From NCBI GenBank assembly GCA_027365105.1, contig DAHXNZ010000001.1:62001-126000 (forward strand): a stretch of 64,000 nucleotides of DNA, read 5' to 3'. The translations under genes and the position numbers were made by a program. The DNA is from Thermoplasmata archaeon (GTDB lineage Archaea; Thermoplasmatota; Thermoplasmata; Lutacidiplasmatales; UBA184). Below the pieces are notes generated by a model. It saw only the letters and a program-made list of their open reading frames with translations. It did not search any database and was not told the origin of the DNA. Below, piece after piece: positions 17,828 to 26,076 of the stretch. Each line of letters starts with the position of its first letter. Positions within the stretch are counted from its first letter, which is position 1.

Positions 17828-17891
17828 GGGTTAGGCGGGCGCCTGAACGACCGGGCCAGGCCTGCCGGTGGCGGAGACGAGATTCCCGAGT

Positions 17892-18587
17892 TCAATCGGC
17901 TGCCGGGGTCTCCTCGCCTTGAGCGTCGGGTCCTTCGCGACCGCCCGGACGGAGGTCGTACCGGGCCCACAGGATCACCAGGACCAGGAGGGCTCCGGCA
18001 GCCAGCAGCAGGATCCAACCCGGCCCGGGGCCCCACTGGGTCCCGACCCCTCCCGACTGGACGGAGCCCGCGAAGGAGGCCCAGGGCCCCGGCCCGCTCC
18101 CGGAGTTGGGGAAGGCCAGACGATCGGCGTTGACGTCCCGGGGAAGGAAGAAGAAGGTAAGCACCAGGGGTAGCAGCAGGGCCACCGCCCCGACGACGCC
18201 CGCGAACCACTCGCCCCGGTGGGCACGAGGGGAGTCGGAAGCCACCCGAACCCCATCGACCACCAGCGCCCCGCCCAGGGCGACGATTCCGGCCAACCAG
18301 AGGGAGGCCGACAGCAGCATGAGACTGCCGACATGCGGCATCCGCCCTGAACTGTAGGATTGCGTGAGAGAGGAGTTGATGCATTGGATCGGGCCGGAAC
18401 ACCGGGTACTGTTCTGGAAATTGTTCCCCAACAGGTAGTGCCAGGCCATGTGCTGGGAGATCGAACCGGCCGAGACCGAGGCCGTGATGGTATAGATCGG
18501 GAACACGAGGGCCAGCACGGCCATGACAATGGCCAGGATGTACCACGGCCCTCGGCCCCGTAGCCATCGATGGCCGAAGCTCCGCAT
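17892..18587 (-). CDS. Four-helix membrane protein of unknown function
   Basis: About 231 aa. Hydrophobic segments are 'WYILAIVMAVLALVFPIYTI', 'LMLLSASLWLAGIVALGGALVV', 'WFAGVVGAVALLLPLVLTFFFL' and 'WILLLAAGALLVLVILWA'; a hydrophilic loop with two cysteines follows helix 1. The track ORF begins at 18770, but a TATA-like CATAAG near 18625 points to the ATG at 18587. The start is uncertain; ATGs at 18611 and 18647 are alternatives. I do not recognise a family. Confidence 0.6.
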   Translation of the reverse strand: MRSFGHRWLRGRGPWYILAIVMAVLALVFPIYTITASVSAGSISQHMAWHYLLGNNFQNSTRCSGPIQCINSSLTQSYSSGRMPHVGSLMLLSASLWLAGIVALGGALVVDGVRVASDSPRAHRGEWFAGVVGAVALLLPLVLTFFFLPRDVNADRLAFPNSGSGPGPWASFAGSVQSGGVGTQWGPGPGWILLLAAGALLVLVILWARYDLRPGGREGPDAQGEETPAAD

Positions 18588-18949
18588 CTCCTCGGGTCCC
18601 CGAAGACCCATGCGCTCGGACCTTATGCCTGTTCGGACAACGGCCATCTCGGAACCCCGCCAGTCGCCGGGGTGGGCCAGAAGATCCTCCAGAGCATTGG
18701 CGAGCCCCGAACCGTGCTCGAAGGGTTCGCAGGGTCCCTGGCCTTCAACAGATCCCCCGGCCCGGTTCACTTCGGGCCCACCTTCTCACTCGGGCAGGGG
18801 GCTCCCAAGCTGTTAGGAGGAGCTGGATGGCGATCGTGAAAAGTCCCTGATTGTAGCGCCGACCCTCTAAGCAGGGTCCCCGCCGAAGGGAACCGGCGCG
18901 CCCCGAAAGGAGCCACGGTCGACGTGCCTACCGGCCTCTTTACCGTCGG

Positions 18950-19746
18950 TCAGATGGCGATTTCGGCGAGCCTGCCCCCGGACAGAACTGGAGGGACGAC
19001 CTGCCGATATTGATCGGCGGCAGGTGAGGAATGAGAGCGGAAAAGCCCGGTAGCCCTCCCCGGCACGCTCTGCAGGTTCCGCACCGCCTCCTGGCCAACT
19101 CCGATATTCGCCAGGTCGTCGGTGAGGATCTCCACCTGGCACTTATAGAGCGCCCCCTCCTCGAGCAGAAGCGCCATCCGCTGCTGCTCCGATTGGTTCC
19201 GTGAACTCGACACTCTTCAACCACCGCAGCGCCTGCGCGCCAGACAGGTCGTCGTACTTGGTCGCCTCGCGGTTGAGGTGGTGACCGACCAGCAGGCCTC
19301 TCAGCTGGTTCGTGGTCCGCCGGAACTTGTCGACCTGCTCCTCGCGCATCCGCACCACGTCGCGCAGACGCTCGATCTCCTCGGAGGGGAGGTAGGCCCT
19401 CGGGAAGTAGTCGAGTCGCACGAGGTGGGCGAGCGTCCGGGCCTCATTGCGGTCGGTCTTGGTCTCGGAGGCGGTGATCGCCCTCAGCGCGCGGGGATGG
19501 GCCATCCAGATTTCCCAGCCCCCATCCCGCAGCTGGCGGGCTACCGCGTTCCCCGCGGTCGACGCTTCGAGGCCGACCGGGACCTTCCGAGCTCCGAGCC
19601 GCCTCCACTCGCGCGCCTTGAGGTCGAGTCCGTCGGAGTCGGTGCGCACCTAAGCCCTCGCCGACCACGGCCCCCGCGACATCCGCGGGACACCAGGCGC
19701 ATTTGCCCTGGTGGACATTGATCCCGACGTAGTGGTCCCCGCCCAT
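18950..19746 (-). pseudogene. Decayed IS110-family transposase
   Basis: Three reading frames must be joined to recover the protein. They are 'YVGINVHQGKCAW' (from 19746), then 'KVPVGLEASTAGNAVARQL' to 'REEQVDKFRRTTNQLRGLL' (track ORF 19143-19649), then 'LTDDLANIGVGQEAVRNLQSVPG' (track ORF 18950-19213). This is the DEDD/RuvC-like N-terminal half and the start of the helical region of IS110 transposases, with at least two frameshifts and a damaged C-terminus, so it is inactive. Confidence 0.82.
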
Positions 19747-20406
19747 CGTCTCAACTCCCCGTCGTCACGTTCATCTGTCTCCGCATGCTCTCCCTCGCCT
19801 GGCCACGGGTCCCGGCGGGAGGGGCGAGCCGAAGAGCTCTCCAAGCTCCTCGACAGGTGTCCGCGCTCAGGGGAGTGCGTTCCCAGAATCTCTCGCCGGT
19901 GAGCGGCGCCCAGTCTTGGGTACGAGCTCCTGTCAAGGGGCCCAAAGAGTGTACCGGGCGCCGCGGACTCGGGGCCATACCCCAGCCAGAGGGCGAGCCC
20001 ATTGACGATGAACTACCTCGCACCCTTGGTTCTTTGACCCGGCTCCGTGCCCCAACAGCCGCCTGTCCCTACTGGCCGGCCGATGAGGTCCATTGCGCTG
20101 ACGGACCCGCCGTCCGTGCGACGACATTGAAGGCCGTGTCCGGGGTCGCAGTCCGTTCGATCACCCGGCCCTTTTCAGGACCCGGGGAGCACATCACAGG
20201 AGATGACACCCTCTGCGTCTGCCAGTTGGGATCCGAAGTCATGCATGATGACCCCCCATCGGGACCGTTCGATGGCACGGACTCAAGTCGTAGGGCCGGT
20301 TCCGAGGGAGGTGCCGGCGGAAACCCGGGTCGGTTCGCCGCAACACGGATTAGTTACGATTATTAAGCTTAATATGGACGTGTCAAACCCAGACACTGAT
20401 GGGTCG
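19747..20406. other. Region upstream of the decayed IS110 transposase; no clear gene
   Basis: About 660 bp. A 193-codon plus-strand ORF (19785-20366) has no recognisable domain and shadow-like composition. In IS110 elements the non-coding end beside the transposase start carries the bridge RNA, so part of this stretch may be its remnant. No fold could be confirmed by eye. Confidence 0.25.
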
Positions 20407-20416
20407 AATATAAATA
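20407..20416 (+). promoter_or_regulatory. TATA box of surface paralogue C
   Basis: AATATAAATA inside a visibly A/T-rich stretch, about 35 nt before the ATG at 20447. One of the best matches to an archaeal TATA box in the window. Confidence 0.65.
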
Positions 20417-20446
20417 CTGGAACAAACCAGCGGTGCTCGAGCATCC

Positions 20447-21037
20447 ATGCGGAAAACACATCGGCTCGCCTCAAGGAATCCTGCCCGACTGTGGTTCGTT
20501 GCGACTGTGGTTGCCATGATAGGCATCACCATCGGCGCCGTATTTGCCGCAAGCGCCTTGGTCCCGCACACAGTCAGCCAGCAGACGTCGGGCTTCCAGA
20601 GTAAATTTGTGGACGTACCGGCCTTTAATTCCAGTTCCGCCGCTTTGTCAGCGGCCTTCGCCCCGTCCGGGAGCACCAGTTGCACCACCCCGGGAACTTC
20701 GAGCGCCCCAATCGCCATCGGAACGACAGCCATTGTAAACTATTACAACGGCACGGCGAGCACCGGAAAGTGCCATGCTGGCAATTTCAGCGAGGTGTTC
20801 AACGTCACCACCGTGGCCGGTGTGGCCGGTTCCTGGAACTTCACATTCTTAATCAACGTGAGCTCTTCAAGCAGTGGGTCTCCGGCCCAGCCGGTGTATA
20901 CGGTGTACACGTTTTCGACCGTCTACTCGACATCATCATCTACCACCAAGGTCGACCTCACCATTTACCTGGAGTTTGGAACCTTCATCCCGGCGAATGG
21001 AATCCAGTCCATCAACCTCCTGGTGAGCCCGGCTTAA
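20447..21037 (+). CDS. Membrane-anchored surface protein, paralogue C of the IYLDFG family
   Basis: 196 aa. A basic N-terminus precedes the membrane helix 'WFVATVVAMIGITIGAVFAASAL'. The extracellular part is Ser/Thr-rich with potential N-glycosylation sites. Shared motifs: 'HTVSQQTSGFQ', 'STSCTTPG', 'DLTIYLEFG', 'NGIQSINLLV'. It is separated from A and B by the IS110 remnant and one membrane-protein gene. The codon usage is less G+C-rich than in the heme operon. Confidence 0.75.
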   Translation: MRKTHRLASRNPARLWFVATVVAMIGITIGAVFAASALVPHTVSQQTSGFQSKFVDVPAFNSSSAALSAAFAPSGSTSCTTPGTSSAPIAIGTTAIVNYYNGTASTGKCHAGNFSEVFNVTTVAGVAGSWNFTFLINVSSSSSGSPAQPVYTVYTFSTVYSTSSSTTKVDLTIYLEFGTFIPANGIQSINLLVSPA

Positions 21038-21132
21038 GCCGGGTTTCTTGTCCATCAGCGGACCGGATTTCGGTCGGACGGTTGGACCGCCGGTGCCCGA
21101 TGTTCGGGACTTGGGTCCGTCTCGGGGGCCCC

Positions 21133-21432
21133 ATGGAAGGTCATGGGCGGCCGATCCCGGCCGTCAAAAGGGACCGGCTGACCTTCGGCGCGGCACTGGA
21201 GCGCTTCGTCCGGGTGGCGCCTGTGTCCACCTTGGCACTCCTTGGGGCCGGCCTGGTCCTCTCCGGGCTGACAGTCCTGACCTGGATTTGGAGAACCCCA
21301 TTCGGATTCTCGAGTTTTCCGGTCTGGGTCATCTTTGCCATTAACGCCGGCGTGTCGCTGGCGGGGGGCCTGATGCAGATGGCGGGGTCGGGTCCTCGGG
21401 TTAGGGCTCGAGCGAGACGGGCCGGCCGTTGA
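21133..21432 (+). CDS. Small two-helix membrane protein
   Basis: 99 aa from the ATG at 21133; an in-frame ATG at 21100 is an alternative. Two hydrophobic segments, 'STLALLGAGLVLSGLTVLTW' and 'PVWVIFAINAGVSLAGGLMQ', lie between basic ends. It overlaps the 3' end of the convergent FUSC-like gene by 32 nt. No family recognised. Confidence 0.5.
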   Translation: MEGHGRPIPAVKRDRLTFGAALERFVRVAPVSTLALLGAGLVLSGLTVLTWIWRTPFGFSSFPVWVIFAINAGVSLAGGLMQMAGSGPRVRARARRAGR

Positions 21433-22498
21433 CGACCGCAGGCGGGTTCCAGCGGCTGCGGGCGAGCCCCACCAAAAGAGCCGTGACCGCGCCGATGAGC
21501 CCGCCGATAAGGGTGTCGACCACCCGATCGATAGCCACGGTGATCCCGGCCGGGGCCAGCAGGTTGAGCAGTACGACGACAAACGGGGTCAGGAACAAGG
21601 CATAGAGAAGATAGTTGGCCCTTTGCATGACGATCGCCGCACTGATGAACACCCCGAGTATCGGAAGACTGAACGAGGCCGGCAGGAGCAGGGAGGTGAT
21701 GATTCCACCCAGCCCAGCGCCCAGAATCGTTCCCGTGATCCGAGATCCCATCCGCTCCAGTGTGGCGTTCAGCGAGGATCGCATCACGACGATGATGGTG
21801 AGGAGAACCCAGTAATCTCGGGGAAGCCCCAGGACGACCCCGACCAGCAACCCGATCGAAACCGCCGCACCCGTCGCAACCGCGGAGGCCCACTGGGACC
21901 GGGTGATCGCTCCGGTCAAGGCCTCCCCCCCGGCGTCTGGAGGCGGGAAGGAGGCGGGCCGGACGCGACGCCAGCGGGTCGCGATCGCCACCAGTACGAG
22001 AGCCCAGGCGCCCCCCAGAAGGAACAAGGCGAAGACGACCGAAAGGGAGGGGGATCCGCTACTGCGGAGGCCCAGACCGATGACAAAACAGGCCGACACA
22101 ACGATCATCAACTCCGGGAGCGCCGCCCGGTAGCTCATCACCTCGATACCCAGGATCGCGACGCCAGAGAGAGGTACCGCCCAAAAGACGGGGGCCATCC
22201 CGAGTCCCGCCCCCGCGGTGAACGCGAGCGCGTTCAGGATCGCGGCGAGGCCCAGCACTTTCCACCACCGACCGGGATCGGCGGTCAGCAGGACCAGCAG
22301 CACGTTGAGGGCGCCGATCGACGCCAGGACCGACTCCCCCAGCTCGCCGAGGAGGACTCCAACGCCCAGCGGTAGGACAATCCAGGCCCCCACCGCAACG
22401 GCGGGTCCGACGGAAATCAACTCCCGACGAATCGAGAGGGATGGGAGGAGGCTCCGGAGACCGACACCACCAGGTCGGTGAGGGGACGCCGGTTCCAT
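21401..22498 (-). CDS. FUSC-family (fusaric acid resistance-like) membrane protein
   Basis: 365 aa from the ATG at 22498; the longer track ORF adds an Arg/Pro-rich stretch with no similarity. There are two sets of four to five membrane helices. The segment 'PRDYWVLLTIIVVMRSSLNATLERMGSRITGTILGA' is the FUSC signature, where the Arg/Gly-rich loop joins helices. Relatives are efflux-associated inner-membrane proteins. A TATA-like CTATCA lies near 22526, predicting a leaderless start. Confidence 0.78.
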   Translation of the reverse strand: MEPASPHRPGGVGLRSLLPSLSIRRELISVGPAVAVGAWIVLPLGVGVLLGELGESVLASIGALNVLLVLLTADPGRWWKVLGLAAILNALAFTAGAGLGMAPVFWAVPLSGVAILGIEVMSYRAALPELMIVVSACFVIGLGLRSSGSPSLSVVFALFLLGGAWALVLVAIATRWRRVRPASFPPPDAGGEALTGAITRSQWASAVATGAAVSIGLLVGVVLGLPRDYWVLLTIIVVMRSSLNATLERMGSRITGTILGAGLGGIITSLLLPASFSLPILGVFISAAIVMQRANYLLYALFLTPFVVVLLNLLAPAGITVAIDRVVDTLIGGLIGAVTALLVGLARSRWNPPAVVNGRPVSLEP

Positions 22499-22976
22499 CG
22501 CGTCCTCAATCCCGCCCGGGTGATAGCCCCTTGCGCGGAGCCACGGGTCTACCCGGCCTGGTTCTCGCCATCCAATCACCCATGGTGACCGACGGAGCCG
22601 TGGTCGGGAACGCGGCGTCGGGAACCCCCGGGCCTTACTCGGACCCCGCGGATCAGGGCGACCCCGGCGGTCCCGAGATGAAGACAGAGGGGGGCTGCAC
22701 CTCACCGGCACGCCCGGTAGAACGCCCGGCGCTGGCCTCTGCTCGATCGGCGCTCTCGACCTGCGGGACCACCGGGAACGCGGCCTTCTTTCTGCCCTCG
22801 ACCTGGGGCGTCCTCGGATCGCCTCCCCAACCGAGGCTCGGGTCAACCCCTGGGCGGGTGGATCACGGTGAGGAGGATCGAACGCGGCAGCGCATATTTT
22901 CCGTCACCATGGGGAACCCTCTCGGCCCGTCAGTCCTTGGCGATCCTCCCCTCCGACCGAAGGGAGGGTGGGAAGG
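22499..22976. other. Chromosomal stretch before the element; no clear gene
   Basis: About 480 bp between the FUSC-like gene and attL. ORFs here have shadow-like composition. Before the element integrated, this DNA should have lain directly downstream of the tRNA-Trp gene. Nothing further seen. Confidence 0.3.
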
Positions 22977-22991
22977 GGTGGGAGCACGGGG
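22977..22991. other. attL (left attachment site)
   Basis: GGTGGGAGCACGGGG, identical over 15 nt to the sequence at the tRNA-Trp 3' end (attR). It represents the original chromosomal tRNA end displaced by integration. An exact 15-mer match is very unlikely by chance in 64 kb. Confidence 0.82.
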
Positions 22992-23060
22992 GTTCAGGGA
23001 ACACCCGTGGCAAGCCTGTGCCCTCCCCTGCTGGATTTGGCCGTGTGGGGGCGTGGCTAG

Positions 23061-23270
23061 ATGGCAGCCGCGTCTCGATCCATCGAGCGTCAGCGTGTAA
23101 CTGGCTCGCTGACTGATCAGGCCCGGGAGAATCTGGAGGCTCAATGGCTCGGTCTTAATCGACGGCCGTCGGACTTCCCCATCCTGTGGGACCTCTACTG
23201 GCGCGTTCTCGGCCCGCTAGCGCCAGTACCCACAGACATCCACGTCCTCGAGGAGGTGCTCCTGAGATGA
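23061..23270 (+). CDS. Hypothetical small protein at the left end of the element
   Basis: 69 aa, mixed helix, with 'FPILWDLYWRVLGPL' in the middle. No family recognised. Supporting evidence is contextual: it is coupled to the next gene by an ATGA overlap, and in the excised circle its ATG would directly follow the stop codon of the extended integrase gene (TAGATG). Confidence 0.45.
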   Translation: MAAASRSIERQRVTGSLTDQARENLEAQWLGLNRRPSDFPILWDLYWRVLGPLAPVPTDIHVLEEVLLR

Positions 23271-23512
23271 GGGCCTCACTGTCGCCCCGGATCCACGCAC
23301 GAGAGGAGCGGGCACTCCCGTTAGGTCAGGCAGATGCGCGAAAGGTAACTCCGGCCCCATCAGGGATCTGTCTGACGCCCGCCATTACAGCCCTTTGCGG
23401 GTCGTGTCACTCGAGAATCCGCGTCAACGAGATACTGGGGATCTCGTTCTGCGAGATCCACGGTCTCGGCGTTGCATTCGCATTCCCCAGTTTGGCTATT
23501 CGGGGGGCCTAA
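23267..23512 (+). CDS. Small putative zinc-finger protein
   Basis: 81 aa from the ATG overlapping the previous stop; the track ORF start is upstream in another gene. 'ALCGSCHSRIR' plus 'FCEIHG' gives CxxC...CxxH, a possible zinc knuckle. The rest is basic. Typical of small regulatory or accessory proteins of archaeal mobile elements. Function unknown. Confidence 0.45.
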   Translation: MRASLSPRIHAREERALPLGQADARKVTPAPSGICLTPAITALCGSCHSRIRVNEILGISFCEIHGLGVAFAFPSLAIRGA

Positions 23513-23651
23513 CCCCATGCTTTGCGCTTTTCCTTCCACCTCTGCCGCTCTCGCCCCCCAACCCATCCCATCCCATCCCCGGTCCGCCCCGCGTACACCA
23601 CACCACCACCCACCCACCGCAACGGCACCGCACCTAACCACCCCAGCTAGC

Positions 23652-23784
23652 TCACGTCAGAGAAGCCGAAAGACATGGTCCCAACCGGGGTTGAACCCCG
23701 GTTCCCCAACCCCGGTTGCGAACCGGGGTTCACGTCAGACGGAGGGCTTCCTTGGACGCTGAATCCATGGCCCCAACCCCGGTT
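23652..23784. repeat. Inverted-iteron cluster (candidate replication origin or operator)
   Basis: Five copies of AACCGGGGTT or its complement AACCCCGGTT lie at 23683-23692 (+), 23694-23703 (-), 23708-23717 (-), 23721-23730 (+) and 23775-23784 (-). A direct repeat TCACGTCAGA occurs at 23652-23661 and 23730-23739. A C-rich tract with tandem CCCAT precedes it. The cluster runs into the start of a gene for an RHH-like protein, which could be the ligand. Confidence 0.7.
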
Positions 23785-24333
23785 GGGACAGTGCCTAAGG
23801 GGCTAAAGGGACACGTTCCCCACGGCCGAGAGAAGGAGTGGGAAAAGGTCGGCCGGACGGTCTCAGTTCAGCTGACAGCACCGGTAGAGTTGATCCAATG
23901 GCTCCGCTCTAACGGCTACGTCCTGTCGAGGGTGTTCCAGGAGGCTGGGTCTCGCCTCATGAACGGCGGGGATCTGGACCGTATCGGCAAGCAGATCGAG
24001 TTTCACCGCGAGCAGGTAACGATCCTTGAGGCCGCGCTATCGAAGCTGAAGGAGCGGCGTGATGAGATGGATGCCGTCGCGTCAGCGGAGAGGGCTCGCC
24101 TCGCCGAAATCCAGGAGTTGACGGCGTTATTTTGGGAGGAGGGCCGCGGCGACTCCCGCCATTACAGCAGGCGAGCGAACCTCGCATGGTTGGAGGGGCG
24201 GGTCTCGAGTTCTAAGTCGCTGAGGGGGTCGAGTGCGGAAGACATTCTCGACCTCGTGCTGGCCGGTGGGGATCGCCCCGACGGGAACGTCCGCAGCGGC
24301 CAATGCTCCAGGGCAGCGGAGGGATCGCGATGA
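23767..24333 (+). CDS. RHH-like DNA-binding protein with coiled coil
   Basis: 188 aa from the ATG inside the iteron cluster. Residues about 35-70 ('GRTVSVQLTAPVELIQWLRS' then a helix) fit a ribbon-helix-helix DNA-binding unit. Residues about 75-125 are a charged, heptad-like helix suited to oligomerisation. The C-terminal quarter is basic and disordered. Its position suggests it binds the iterons, as a replication/partition factor or autorepressor. The exact start is uncertain. Confidence 0.55.
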   Translation: MAPTPVGTVPKGLKGHVPHGREKEWEKVGRTVSVQLTAPVELIQWLRSNGYVLSRVFQEAGSRLMNGGDLDRIGKQIEFHREQVTILEAALSKLKERRDEMDAVASAERARLAEIQELTALFWEEGRGDSRHYSRRANLAWLEGRVSSSKSLRGSSAEDILDLVLAGGDRPDGNVRSGQCSRAAEGSR

Positions 24334-24893
24334 CCAACGGCACTCTGGGAGACATCGTGCCTGTTTCTGGCAGGGGGTCGAGGGAGTGGGTAAACGGCTG
24401 GCTCCGCCGGTACCACTACCTCGGGGCTCTCCCTGGATGGCGGTACGCAGCTGCCCTGCGAAAACCCGAAAACGACCTCCTATGGGACGGTGTGGTCGTC
24501 GTCGGAACGCCTGCCAGCTGGGTGCTCGCCAGTAGAGATTTCCTCGAGGTGCGCCGACTCGCACTTCATCCGGGTGCCCCGAAGAACGCGGGATCCTACC
24601 TACTCGGTCACGTCAAGCGGTGGGCAGCGCGCAATGGGGTCCCTCGCCTGGTCTCCTATGCCGACCCTGCGGCGCGGGGCCCGACGAACTGCCCGGGGAA
24701 CGAGCACCGAGGAATGGTGTATCTCGCGGCGGGGTTCCGTTCCGATGGGCCATCGAGCGACCACTCTCGGGAGAAGATCTCGGGATCCCGAGCCGGGCGT
24801 CGGGGAGCGGCTTACCTCACGGGTCACTTGGGCCCGAAGCTTCGGTTTGTCTGGGAAGCAGCCCCAAACGGGCAGGATGGCGGTGCCCCATGA
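24330..24893 (+). CDS. GNAT-fold Mom-like / XF1762-type protein
   Basis: 187 aa from the ATG overlapping the previous stop. 'RYHYLGALPGWRYAAAL', 'FLEVRRLALHPGAPKNAGSY', 'RLVSYADPA' and 'VYLAAGF' follow the acetyltransferase-like fold of phage Mom and related proteins. Mu Mom converts adenine to a carbamoylmethyl derivative and protects phage DNA from restriction. An unusual insert ('TNCPGNE') sits between the DPA and YLAAGF motifs. DNA modification is inferred from family resemblance; a small-molecule acetyltransferase remains possible. Confidence 0.62.
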   Translation: MTNGTLGDIVPVSGRGSREWVNGWLRRYHYLGALPGWRYAAALRKPENDLLWDGVVVVGTPASWVLASRDFLEVRRLALHPGAPKNAGSYLLGHVKRWAARNGVPRLVSYADPAARGPTNCPGNEHRGMVYLAAGFRSDGPSSDHSREKISGSRAGRRGAAYLTGHLGPKLRFVWEAAPNGQDGGAP

Positions 24894-25183
24894 CACGCAC
24901 GGTCTGCCTCTCCGATCTGACCGATAGGGAGAAGGACAACACTATCCTCGTCCTTGCCGGATACGCCAGAGCCCTGAAGGCCCTCGTGGAGGAGGCAGCC
25001 GCGACAAACGGACGGCTTGAGCGCCAATTGGACCAGCTGCTCGAGGACTACGGGCCGCGTCTGGCGTTCCTCGAGACCAGCTACCGTCGATCCGTACTCA
25101 GCAAGCAGGACGCGGCCGCTGAGGCGACGCGGAATGACCGCTTCTGGGGGCGGTTGCGAGGGCCAGGAGGGGGGCAGTCATGA
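24890..25183 (+). CDS. Small coiled-coil protein
   Basis: 97 aa. The middle ('ALKALVEEAAATNGRLERQL') is a charged amphipathic helix likely to form a coiled coil. It is joined to both neighbours by ATGA overlaps. No domain recognised. Confidence 0.5.
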   Translation: MTRTVCLSDLTDREKDNTILVLAGYARALKALVEEAAATNGRLERQLDQLLEDYGPRLAFLETSYRRSVLSKQDAAAEATRNDRFWGRLRGPGGGQS

Positions 25184-25347
25184 GCCTCGAGTGGATCCTC
25201 GCGGCCTTCGAAGGCGTAGCCCGGGGCGGCATCAGCGACTGGGCGGCCATCCTGGCCGTGGATGGAGCTCTCCTCTTAGGGGTCTGGGCCGGGTATCTGT
25301 TGGGTCGGAACGGCTCGGGACGGAACTACTGGAGGCCGGGGGCATGA
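25180..25347 (+). CDS. 55-aa membrane protein
   Basis: Not in the ORF track. The ATG at 25180 overlaps the previous stop and its TGA overlaps the next ATG. The sequence starts 'MSLEWILAAFEGVARGG' and has one membrane segment, 'WAAILAVDGALLLGVWAGYLL', and a polar end. The double ATGA coupling supports a real gene. Confidence 0.5.
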   Translation: MSLEWILAAFEGVARGGISDWAAILAVDGALLLGVWAGYLLGRNGSGRNYWRPGA

Positions 25348-25796
25348 GTCGCCGCACCGTGACCGCCGTGGACGCGTTCTGCGGAGCCGGTGGTGGAGAA
25401 CCCCGACCCCGCCGCGACCCGATCCCCTTCCACCCGCGATTCAACGAGGCGATCCTTCGGGGCGAGAAAACGGTAACTCGCCGCTTCCGGCCTCGACACG
25501 TAGATCAATGGCTGCGAGCGAAGAACCCGGTCGAGGGGAGGCGCCCCGACAAGTGGCCGGGGTTTGCGGATCTGGTTGTCACCGACTGCAGATCCGTTCG
25601 GCTCCAGTCGATCGACAAGCAGGAGGCGAGGCTTGAGGGTCTCGGCTCGGTCTACGAGTTTGAGCAGGTATGGCGCCAGCTCTACGAAAGGGACCCGTAC
25701 CGCCGGTGGGAGCGTAACCCGCCGGTCTTCCGGATCGAGTTCAGGTGCGTTTCGCCCCCGGCAGTGCGGTTCGTGCCGCTGGAAGTCGAGGCGTGA
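25344..25796 (+). CDS. ASCH-domain protein with a C5-methyltransferase-like N-terminus
   Basis: 150 aa. From residue about 28, 'PFHPRFNEAILRGEKTVTRR' is the start of an ASCH (PUA-like, RNA/nucleotide-binding) domain, which continues to the end. The first 17 residues ('TVTAVDAFCGAGG') copy motif I of DNA cytosine-C5 methyltransferases, including the FCGAGG SAM loop, but no other methyltransferase motif follows. It looks like a methyltransferase 5' end joined by deletion to an ASCH gene. ASCH proteins are frequent in phages; the RNA-related role is inferred. Confidence 0.65.
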   Translation: MSRRTVTAVDAFCGAGGGEPRPRRDPIPFHPRFNEAILRGEKTVTRRFRPRHVDQWLRAKNPVEGRRPDKWPGFADLVVTDCRSVRLQSIDKQEARLEGLGSVYEFEQVWRQLYERDPYRRWERNPPVFRIEFRCVSPPAVRFVPLEVEA

Positions 25797-25988
25797 AGCC
25801 TCTAAGACAACCCGATGTGTAGAGAGCTGGACGGGGCGCCAATCGGCCCGAACGAATCGCGAAAGCGAGGTCTTGGCGGACGTAGGCGGCGTTCCTCCTC
25901 TCACGCTGTTCTGAGCCGCCCCGGCGCCCCGCCCCTAGGCATCCACTCCATGCGGAGAGTTTTTCCCTACGAGTTTCATCAACAGGAC

Positions 25989-26016
25989 GTGTGTGGCGGG
26001 CGGATACGCCACACAC
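25989..26016. promoter_or_regulatory. Perfect 10-bp inverted repeat before the structural operon
   Basis: GTGTGTGGCG and CGCCACACAC separated by 8 nt, about 60 nt before the GTG of the first structural gene. It could be an operator or an RNA hairpin. A T-run (GAGAGTTTTTCCC) lies about 30 nt upstream and may terminate the left gene block. No clear TATA box was seen. Confidence 0.5.
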
Positions 26017-26076
26017 ACCGCCCGCCCCGCACCCAGAGAGAACGATGCGGGAACGAGAGTTGAGCGGGGGCCTGCG

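Noticed and set aside
19785-20366. 193-aa plus-strand ORF
   Set aside because: No domain, shadow-like composition, in the non-coding side of an IS110 remnant.
22441-23100. 219-aa plus-strand ORF across attL
   Set aside because: Low-complexity composition and it would cross the element boundary; not expected of a native gene.
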